This document shows positions 1-6,400 of a DNA stretch of 10,051 bases, piece after piece. The position numbers and the translations under genes were made by a program. Location: contig CACZPA010000025.1 in the NCBI GenBank assembly GCA_902782895.1, positions 1 through 10,051 of the forward strand, written 5' to 3'. How positions within the stretch are numbered: position 1 is the stretch's first letter; every line of letters starts with the position of its first letter. The DNA is from an uncultured Eubacteriales bacterium (GTDB lineage Bacteria > Bacillota > Clostridia > Lachnospirales > Bianqueaceae). The notes beneath the pieces are model-generated. The model ran no database searches. It was not told where the DNA came from and worked only from the letters and a program-made list of their open reading frames with translations.

Positions 1-79
1 TCAATTTGCCCGCCGAGGTAAGTGGTTTTCTTATTACAGATGATCAAACCTCGTCCTTCTCTCCGGAAGGACTTTTTTC
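1..79 (+). promoter_or_regulatory. L10-type ribosomal protein leader, 3' portion (autoregulatory attenuator)
   Basis: This is the untranslated leader directly upstream of rplJ; its 5' part lies before the window. A closing helix is visible: CGAGGT (14-19) is exactly complementary to ACCTCG (48-53), enclosing an AT-rich internal region. It abuts an intrinsic terminator that starts at 53. In Firmicutes the L10 leader RNA is bound by the L10-L12 complex through a structure mimicking its 23S rRNA site, and binding favours termination before rplJ. The position, the GCCGAGG sequence, the ACCTCG closing strand and the adjacent terminator fit that class. The family assignment is from memory of the motif, not from a covariance search. 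No promoter is visible in the available bases. Confidence 0.75.
53..78 (+). terminator. Intrinsic terminator (attenuator) in the rplJ leader
   Basis: GTCCTTC (53-59) pairs perfectly with GAAGGAC (66-72) around a 6-nt loop and is followed by six T (73-78). It lies 45 nt before the rplJ start, so termination here would abort the stalk operon. It shares G53 with the closing helix of the leader (14-19 with 48-53), as expected when the upstream fold influences the terminator. Confidence 0.85.
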
Positions 80-81
80 AT

Positions 82-97
82 GCCGGACTCTTCCGGC
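82..97 (+). other. Small GC-rich hairpin between attenuator and rplJ ribosome binding site
   Basis: GCCGGA (82-87) pairs perfectly with TCCGGC (92-97) around the loop CTCT. It has no T-run, so it is not a terminator. It ends 12 nt before the AGGAGG at 110-115. The downstream arm also matches the terminator: CTTCCGG (90-96) is complementary to CCGGAAG (63-69), so two alternative folds are possible in read-through RNA. Its role is unknown; control of ribosome access or RNA stability is a guess. Confidence 0.5.
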
Positions 98-123
98 GAA
101 ATGAAGCATAGGAGGTGAATTCA

Positions 124-666
124 GTGCCGAATGTTGATGCGAAGCAGGTTATTGTAAACGAGATCGCGGAGAAGGTCAGCAAAGCTAAGTCCATGGTTCT
201 CGTGGACGCGCGCGGACTTACCGTAGCCCAGGACACAGAGATGCGCAGAGCGCTCCGTGAGCAGGCTGTCGATTACAAGGTTTACAAGAATACTCTGATT
301 AAGCGTGCCATTCAGGGTACTACGTTCGAAGAACTCACAGCTCATCTGGACGGACCGACAGCGGTTGCCTTCAGTTATGACGATGCAGCCAAGGCTGCAG
401 GCGGACTGGGACCGTTTGTTGACAAGTATGAGACGCTTGGGTTCAAGGGCGGCGTTGTTGAGGGTGTGTATTATGATACGGAAGCTATCGCGAAGATCGC
501 TAAGATTCCTTCTCGCGAGGTTCTGCTTTCCAGACTGCTCGGAAGCTTCAAGGCTCCGATGGCCACATTTGCACGCGTTATCAACGAGATCGTAAAGAGC
601 AAGGGCGGCGAGGGTGCCGCCGAGGCTAAGGACAGCGAAGAAGCTGCTCCGGCTGACGCACAGTAA
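124..666 (+). CDS. rplJ: 50S ribosomal protein L10
   Basis: L10 is the base of the large-subunit stalk. It binds 23S rRNA near the GTPase centre with L11 and carries L7/L12 dimers on its C-terminal helix. The 180-aa product has the family N-terminal rRNA-binding domain, including YKNTLIKRAI (about residues 53-62), and a long C-terminal helix around PSREVLLSRLLGSFKAPMATF that docks L12. It ends in an Ala/Glu-rich tail, which makes it somewhat longer than the roughly 166-aa Bacillus protein. GTG at 124 is chosen as start because AGGAGG (110-115) lies 8 nt before it. A longer reading from GTG 115 would begin inside the Shine-Dalgarno sequence and is rejected. It is first in the visible operon, controlled by the leader attenuator, with rplL 36 nt downstream. 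Confidence 0.97.
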   Translation: MPNVDAKQVIVNEIAEKVSKAKSMVLVDARGLTVAQDTEMRRALREQAVDYKVYKNTLIKRAIQGTTFEELTAHLDGPTAVAFSYDDAAKAAGGLGPFVDKYETLGFKGGVVEGVYYDTEAIAKIAKIPSREVLLSRLLGSFKAPMATFARVINEIVKSKGGEGAAEAKDSEEAAPADAQ

Positions 667-702
667 TCACTGCGCGATCGATTCTATTAGGAGGATATTA
701 CA

Positions 703-1077
703 ATGGCAAAATTAAGCGTTCAGGAAATCATCGATGCGGTTAAGGAACTTTCCGTTCTGGAGCTCTCCGAGCTGGTTACCGCTGCTGAGGAAGCTTTCGG
801 CGTAAGCGCAGCCGCTGGCGTCGCTGTAGTAGCTGGCCCCGCTGCCGCTGCTGCTGAGGAAGAGAAGACCGAGTTCGACGTTGAGCTGACCGAGGTTGGC
901 GCACAGAAGATCAAGGTTATCAAGGTTGTCCGCGAGCTGACCGCTCTTGGACTGAAGGATGCCAAGGACGCCGTCGAGGCTGCTCCGAAGGTCCTGAAGG
1001 AAGCTCTTTCCAAGGAAGAGGCCGAGGATTGGAAGAAACAGCTTGAGGAAGTTGGAGCTAAGGTTACCTTAAAGTAA
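703..1077 (+). CDS. rplL: 50S ribosomal protein L7/L12
   Basis: L7/L12 is the multicopy, flexible stalk protein that recruits and activates EF-Tu, EF-G and other translational GTPases. The 124-aa product shows all three parts of the family. The N-terminal dimerisation and L10-binding helices are at about residues 1-30. An Ala-rich hinge at about 34-55 contains a run of Ala and Glu residues. The globular C-terminal domain includes KIKVIKVVRELTALGLKDAK, the conserved factor-binding surface, and ends in GAKVTLK. Length is typical. AGGAGG (689-694) lies 8 nt before the ATG. No terminator or promoter lies between rplJ and rplL, so they are co-transcribed; a strong terminator follows the stop codon. 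Confidence 0.98.
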   Translation: MAKLSVQEIIDAVKELSVLELSELVTAAEEAFGVSAAAGVAVVAGPAAAAAEEEKTEFDVELTEVGAQKIKVIKVVRELTALGLKDAKDAVEAAPKVLKEALSKEEAEDWKKQLEEVGAKVTLK

Positions 1078-1091
1078 TTCAGAGCATCACG

Positions 1092-1117
1092 AAGGCGCAT
1101 GAAAATGCGCCTTTTTT
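1092..1117 (+). terminator. Intrinsic terminator after rplL
   Basis: GGCGCAT (1094-1100) and ATGCGCC (1105-1111) form a perfect 7-bp stem capped by a GAAA tetraloop (1101-1104), followed by six T (1112-1117). AA at 1092-1093 could extend the stem by pairing with the first T residues. It begins 14 nt after the rplL stop and is a strong end point for the stalk operon. The next gene's ribosome binding site starts only 5 nt after the T-run, leaving no room for a promoter downstream of it. Confidence 0.93.
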
Positions 1118-1133
1118 CAAACGGAGGAAGTTT

Positions 1134-3074
1134 ATGAAAAGAATACAGGCAATACTGCTGGCAGTGATCATCGGACTGTCGGGCGTTCTGTCCGGCTGCA
1201 TTCCGATGCCGCAGGAAAGCTCAGCGGCCGAAGCTTCCAAGGCGGAAGCTTCCCAGACTGAGAGCAGCAAGGCCGACAGCACTGCGCCGGAGACTTCTCA
1301 GACGGAAACATCTGCTGCAGAGTCAGCCGCGGAGGAATCAACCGCCGAAGAGTCATCCGCTGCGGAAGCTTATTCGGAGACGGATAATGAAGAATTCGCC
1401 GCGTTCGTGCAGGAGCAGTTTGTAAACGCGATGGAATCCGATTATATCGGACAGCATATCCTGCTGGCGCACCCCGAGAACTATGGCATCGATACGTCCA
1501 ACACCGAGATCAGCTATGGAAGCTATCCGTCGGATGAGGCTTTTGACGAGATGCGCGAGGCGAACGATGAACTGGAAGAGGAATTCGCCAAGTTCGACCG
1601 TTCCACGCTGAGCAAGTCTCAGCAGCTGGAATACGATGTGATGAAATATCAGATCGAGTTCGACAACAGCTCGGATGACAAGAAGTTTGACTATTACGGA
1701 TCCTATTTTGAATCCGCTTCCGGTATCCATTATCAGCTGGCGACGCTTTTTGCCGACTGGAAGCTCCACAGTGAGGCGGAGATCGAGGAAGTCATCGCGC
1801 TGCTTAACAGCACGCAGGAATATGTGCAGTCCCTGCTGGACTACACCCGCAAGCAGGAAGAGCTCGGACTTCTGATGATCGATCTGGACGACGTCATTTC
1901 CTACTGCGAAGGCATTCTGGAGAAGGGCATGGACTCTACGGTCCTGACTTCTCTGTACGACGCGATCGATAGCGTCGGTCTGGATGAAGCTACGAGCGAA
2001 GATTACAAGTTCTGGGTTTCGGTCGCGTTTGAAGATTCTTTCCTGCCGGCGTATCAGGACATCCTGGACGCGATGGAGGAGTTCAAGGCGAACGGTAAGA
2101 ACGTGGAGCTTGGCCTCGCGGCGCTGCCGGACGGCAAGGAGTACTATCAGATCCTCATCAAGAATGAGACGGGGACGGATATGACGGTCGAAGAGCTGAA
2201 AGCTTTCATCGAGGAGCAGAGCGACAAGACGCTGCAGTCCATCCGCCGTATGGCGTTTACCTATCCGGAAGCGCTGGACGCGTATTACAACGGCAAGGAT
2301 CCTTCCACCGGATTTACTTCCTACAGAGAGATTCTGGAGGACATCGCGTCCAAGATGGGCAAGGACTTCCCGGATGTCGGAGAGATCGATTACAATATCG
2401 TAGATATTAATGAAGAAATCGCTTCTGACTCGGGTGTCGCAGCATACTTCAATATCCCGCAGATCGACGGAACGGATACACGCGAGATGCGTGTCAATCC
2501 GCAGAATGAAGGCGTGGATACGCTGAGCCTGTACAATACCGTTTCGCATGAGGGATTCCCCGGACATATGTATCAGTACGCTTACGCGTATAAGAATCTG
2601 GATTCTCCGTATCTGCTGGCCTGCACCAACTTCTCCGGTTATACCGAGGGATACGCGGTCTACGCAAGCTATGTGGCATTTGATTATCTGGAAGGGCTCA
2701 CGGAAGGATACGCGGATATTTACGGAGCTTTTGAGCAGTATACGTATTACGCGATGCTGCTTGGCGATATCGGAATCCATTACGAGGGGTGGACAGTAGA
2801 AGATTTTGCTGATTTCCTGAACGATTACGGATTCTCGATGGATATGGAAGACGTCGAAACACAGTATAAGCAGCTGTGGGCGAATCCTTGCATATTTATG
2901 CCGTACTACGTTGGATTTGCCATGATCCAGAACATGCGCGACGAGGCAGAGCAGGAGCTCGGGGACAGTTTTGACCCGGTTGCTTTCCATGACGCCCTGC
3001 TGAAGGACAGTGCGGTTCCGTTCTCGATCGTGCAGAAGAATATCGACGAGTATGTAGCTTCCGCGAAAAAGTAA
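1134..3074 (+). CDS. DUF885-family lipoprotein, putative zinc metallopeptidase
   Basis: The 646-aa product is predicted to be exported and lipid-anchored. It has a Lys/Arg-containing start, a hydrophobic segment (about residues 7-19) and a lipobox L-S-G-C with the modified Cys at residue 22. A low-complexity Ser/Glu/Ala/Thr linker (about 27-87) would act as a spacer in the cell wall. The rest resembles the DUF885 family: HEGFPGH at 472-478 is the HExxPGH signature, and the TEGYAVY segment at 504-510 supplies a downstream conserved Glu (E505). The two His and E505 are plausible metal ligands, with E473 as catalytic base, by analogy with gluzincin-type peptidases; activity and substrate are unknown. 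GGAGG (1123-1127) lies 6 nt before the ATG. The gene is placed unusually between rplL and rpoB, with terminators on both sides and no clear promoter. Confidence 0.88.
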   Translation: MKRIQAILLAVIIGLSGVLSGCIPMPQESSAAEASKAEASQTESSKADSTAPETSQTETSAAESAAEESTAEESSAAEAYSETDNEEFAAFVQEQFVNAMESDYIGQHILLAHPENYGIDTSNTEISYGSYPSDEAFDEMREANDELEEEFAKFDRSTLSKSQQLEYDVMKYQIEFDNSSDDKKFDYYGSYFESASGIHYQLATLFADWKLHSEAEIEEVIALLNSTQEYVQSLLDYTRKQEELGLLMIDLDDVISYCEGILEKGMDSTVLTSLYDAIDSVGLDEATSEDYKFWVSVAFEDSFLPAYQDILDAMEEFKANGKNVELGLAALPDGKEYYQILIKNETGTDMTVEELKAFIEEQSDKTLQSIRRMAFTYPEALDAYYNGKDPSTGFTSYREILEDIASKMGKDFPDVGEIDYNIVDINEEIASDSGVAAYFNIPQIDGTDTREMRVNPQNEGVDTLSLYNTVSHEGFPGHMYQYAYAYKNLDSPYLLACTNFSGYTEGYAVYASYVAFDYLEGLTEGYADIYGAFEQYTYYAMLLGDIGIHYEGWTVEDFADFLNDYGFSMDMEDVETQYKQLWANPCIFMPYYVGFAMIQNMRDEAEQELGDSFDPVAFHDALLKDSAVPFSIVQKNIDEYVASAKK

Positions 3075-3077
3075 AGC

Positions 3078-3166
3078 AATTCTGTCAAAATAATAGGCCC
3101 TGTATCGCATCTCGCGCTCGTTTTAAAGGCGTTCGATGCGATGCAGGGCTTTTTTGTGACAGAATT
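3078..3166. repeat. Extended inverted repeat enclosing the terminator after the lipoprotein gene
   Basis: AATTCTGTCA (3078-3087) is the exact reverse complement of TGACAGAATT (3157-3166). Just inside, AAA (3088-3090) can pair with TTT (3153-3155), and the long terminator stem fills the middle. The whole 89-bp segment is therefore one near-palindrome. Read on the minus strand, the central stem is followed by TATTATTTTG, so it could stop transcription in both directions, although no minus-strand gene is present. A small non-autonomous palindromic element is an alternative that needs other genomic copies as proof. Confidence 0.75.
3097..3155 (+). terminator. Long-stem intrinsic terminator after the lipoprotein gene
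   Basis: The arm at 3097-3111 (beginning GCCCTG) pairs with 3135-3149 (ending CAGGGC) over 15 bp with one G-U wobble, followed by six T (3150-3155). The 23-nt apical region can form a further short CGC/GCG stem (3115-3117 with 3129-3131). The stop codon is 22 nt upstream. It should end any transcript that crosses the lipoprotein gene and so insulates it from rpoB. Confidence 0.92.
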
Positions 3167-3171
3167 TGGGA

Positions 3172-3189
3172 AAAACGGAGAAAACGGAG
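3172..3189. repeat. Tandem duplication of a 9-mer upstream of the rpoB promoter
   Basis: AAAACGGAG occurs twice back to back (3172-3180 and 3181-3189). It lies about 60-80 bases before the predicted transcription start, next to the A/T-rich tract. It could be slippage or a paired binding site; nothing in the sequence distinguishes these. The second copy's GGAGA (3186-3190) is also complementary to TCTCC (3204-3208). Confidence 0.6.
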
Positions 3190-3245
3190 AAAAATATAAA
3201 AAATCTCCAAGACTTGTTGACAGACTTGGAAAAATATGATATTAT
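3190..3245 (+). promoter_or_regulatory. Sigma-A promoter for rpoBC with A/T-rich upstream element
   Basis: TTGACA (3217-3222) is a perfect -35 box. With the optimal 17-nt spacer it meets TATTAT (3240-3245), a five-of-six match to the -10 consensus. Transcription would start near 3252, giving a leader of about 164 nt before rpoB. The tract at 3190-3204 is almost pure A/T and sits at about -62 to -48, where an UP element binds the polymerase alpha subunits. TCCAAG (3206-3211) and CTTGGA (3225-3230) form an inverted repeat that straddles the -35 box and could be an operator, though arms this short may be chance. Confidence 0.85.
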
Positions 3246-3296
3246 TTTAAATTGCCATTGTGTCCTCTTATGTCATTCCTAGGATATGATAGCATA

Positions 3297-3328
3297 TTTT
3301 CGGAAAGAAATCAATACTTTTTCGGAAA
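3297..3328. repeat. Two direct copies of TTTTCGGAAA in the rpoB leader
   Basis: The 10-mer TTTTCGGAAA occurs at 3297-3306 and again at 3319-3328, start to start 22 bp, close to two helical turns. Both lie in the transcribed leader, about 45 and 67 nt after the predicted start. Each copy is partly self-complementary. The same-face spacing would suit a DNA-binding protein, and as RNA they are short weak hairpins. Function is unknown. Confidence 0.55.
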
Positions 3329-3349
3329 TTTATAAGTGGCGGACAGGCC

Positions 3350-3371
3350 GCGCAGGGCCGCTGCCCGGCGC
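3350..3371 (+). other. GC-rich hairpin in the rpoB 5' untranslated region
   Basis: GCGC (3350-3353) and GGGC (3355-3358) pair with GCCC (3363-3366) and GCGC (3368-3371), separated by a single A-G mismatch, around a CGCT loop. No T-run follows, so it is not an intrinsic terminator. It ends 26 nt before the AAGGAG of rpoB. The sharp switch from the AT-rich upstream leader to this GC-rich block suggests a structured RNA, for example a stabilising or translation-control element, but I recognise no known class. Confidence 0.55.
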
Positions 3372-3415
3372 AGGCTTTCCCGCAGTTCAAAATAATCAAG
3401 GAGTGAAGCGAATTT

Positions 3416-6400
3416 ATGGAAAAACACCGTATTCATCCACAACGGTTTGGCGATCGCGTCCGCGCTTCTTTCTCGCAGGAGAAGGAAGTTCTGGAGATGC
3501 CGAATCTTCTCGAAGTGCAGAAGAATTCCTACCGCTGGTTCATTCAGGACGGATTGAAGGAAGTGTTCGAGGAAATCTCTCCGATTACGGATTTCAGCGG
3601 CGCTCTTTCTCTGGAATTCCTCGATTTTGACCTGAACAGCAAGCCGAAGTACTCTATCGAGGAGACCAAGTCCCGCAACGCGACGTATTCCGCTCCGCTG
3701 AATGTCCGGATCCGTCTGACCAACTCGGAAACGGGTGAGGTCCAGGATCACGAGATTTTCATGGGCGATTTTCCGCTGATGACCGACACTGGCACCTTTG
3801 TTATCAACGGCGCAGAGCGTGTTGTTGTCAGCCAGCTGGTGCGTTCTCCCGGAATCTACTACTCGAGAACACTGGACAAGCTCGGTAAACCGCTGTACTC
3901 CTGCCAGGTTATCCCTAACCGTGGAGCATGGCTTGAATATGAGACTGATTCTAACGATATCTTCAACGTCCGTCTGGACCGCACACGTAAGATCCCGGTT
4001 ACGATTCTGATCCGGGCTCTTGGTGTGGGCACCGACGCGGAGATCGTTAATATGTTCGGCGAGGATCCCAAGATCGTCAAGACGATGGAGAGAGATACCG
4101 CCAAGTCTGAGGAAGAGGGACTTCTGGAGATCTACAGAAGGATGCGTCCCGGCGAGCCTCCTACCGTGGAGAGCGCCGATAGCCTTCTGAAGGCGATGCT
4201 GTACGAGGATCAGCGTTATAACCTCGGACGTGTCGGCCGTTATAAATTCAACAAGAAGCTCGATCTGCGCTTCCGTATTGTCGGCACGACGCTGGCAGAG
4301 GACGTTATCGATGATTCCACCGGTGAAGTCCTTGCGGAGGCAGGCACACTTGTTACAAGAGAGCTTGCGGACGACATCCAGAACGCGGGTATTCCTTTCG
4401 TCTGGGTGCAGACCGATGAGCGCAACGTTAAGGTCCTGTCCAATCAGGCCGTTGATATCCGCCAGTATGTCGATCTGACAGAGGAAGAGCTGCTGGAGTG
4501 CGGCATCAACGAGAAGGTCTATTATCCGGAGCTTGTCAGAATCCTGGATCAGGAGCTGGATCATGACGCGCTGATGACCGCCCTTAAGAAAGAGAGCTTC
4601 CATCTGATCCCGCGCCATATCACGTTCCAGGATATCATGGCTTCGATCAACTATAACCTGAACCTGGAATATGACATGGGAACGATCGACGACATCGATC
4701 ACCTGGGCAACCGCCGCATCCGCTGCGTCGGAGAGCTGCTGCAGAACCAGTTCCGCATCGGCGCCGTCCGTATGGAGAGAGGCGTACGGGAGAGGATGTC
4801 TACACAGGATCCTAACACCGTAACACCGCAGTCCCTTGTCAATATCCGTCCTGTAACGGCAGCTATCAAGGAGTTCTTCGGAAGCTCCCAGCTGTCCCAG
4901 TTCATGGATCAGAATAACCCGCTGGCCGAGCTGACGCATAAGCGCCGTCTGTCCGCGCTGGGTCCCGGAGGACTTTCCCGTGACCGCGCCGGATTCGAGG
5001 TCCGCGACGTTCACTATTCTCACTACGGACGTATGTGCCCGGTCGAGACGCCTGAAGGCCCCAACATCGGTCTGATCAACTCTCTGGCATCCTATGCGCG
5101 CATCAATATCTACGGATTCATTGAAGCGCCTTACCGCAGGGTCGACCATTCCGGCAAGCTTCCTGTCGTAACGGACGAGGTTGTTTACATGATGGCGGAC
5201 GAGGAGGAGAACTACCACGTCGCGCAGGCCAACGAGAAGCTTGACGATGAGGGACATTTCCTAAACGCAAAGGTTACGGGACGTTACCGTAACGATAATA
5301 TCGAGATCGACAACAAAGAGATCGACTTCATGGACGTTTCGCCCAAGCAGGTCTTCTCTGTAGCGACATCTCTGGTTCCTTTCCTGCAGAATGATGACCC
5401 GACGCGTGCGCTGATGGGCTCCAACATGCAGAGACAGGCGGTTCCGCTGATGACGACCGATTCTCCTATCGTCGGCACCGGTATGGAGTACAAGGCCGCG
5501 ATCGACTCCGGCGTATGTGTGGTTTCGGATGTCGAGGGCGATGTCATTTTCGCCGACGCGACCAAGATCATTATCAGAAACGACGCGGACGGCACGAGCC
5601 GCATCTTCAATCTGCGCAAGTTCCAGCGCAACAACCAGGGCACCTGCTTCAACCAGAAGCCGAGAGTGTCCAAGGGTGATCATGTCATCAAGGGACAGGC
5701 GATCGCGGACGGACCTTCCACCTATGACGGTGAGCTGGCGCTTGGCCGCAACCCGCTGATCGGTTTCATGACATGGGAAGGCTACAACTATGAGGACGCT
5801 GTCCTTCTGAGTGAGCGTCTGGTAGCGGAGGATATCTATACTTCTCTGCATATCGAGGTTCATGAGGCGGAGTCCCGTGACACCAAGCTGGGTCCGGAAG
5901 AGATCACCAACGATATCCCGAATATCGGCGACGATGCCCGTAAGAACCTTGACGAGCGCGGAATCGTCCGTATCGGAGCGGAGGTTCATGCCGGAGATAT
6001 TCTGGTCGGTAAGGTTACGCCTAAGGGCGAGACCGATCTGACACCGGAGGAGAGACTGCTGCGCGCCATTTTCGGCGAGAAGGCGAGAGAAGTCCGCGAC
6101 GCGTCCCTGCGTGTACCGCACGGAGAGGAGGGCATCGTCGTCGACGTCAAGACCTTCGACCGCACCAACAGCGATGAGCTGGCACCCGGCGTGAATGAAG
6201 TCGTTCATGTCTATATCGCGCATAAGAGAAAGATCCAGATCGGCGATAAGATGGCCGGACGTCACGGTAACAAGGGTGTCGTCAGCCGCGTTCTGCCGGT
6301 AGAGGATATGCCGTTCCTGCCGAACGGCCGTCCGCTGGATATTCTGCTTTCTCCTCTGGGCGTTCCGAGCCGTATGAACCTCGGACAGGTCCTCGAGATG

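Noticed and set aside
115..123. Upstream GTG start for rplJ at 115
   Set aside because: This GTG overlaps the AGGAGG Shine-Dalgarno sequence itself. The GTG at 124 has ideal 8-nt spacing and gives the normal L10 N-terminus.
3217..3240. TTGACA paired with TATGAT at 3235-3240
   Set aside because: The spacer would be only 12 nt. TATTAT at 3240-3245 gives the optimal 17 nt.
3284..3300. ATATG/CATAT hairpin followed by TTTT in the rpoB leader as an attenuator
   Set aside because: The stem is five A/T-rich pairs with one G-C pair and the T-run is short, too weak for an intrinsic terminator.
3286..3630. Possible 114-codon gene overlapping the start of rpoB
   Set aside because: It lacks a ribosome binding site, resembles no family, and most of its length is the out-of-frame rpoB coding sequence plus GC-rich leader.
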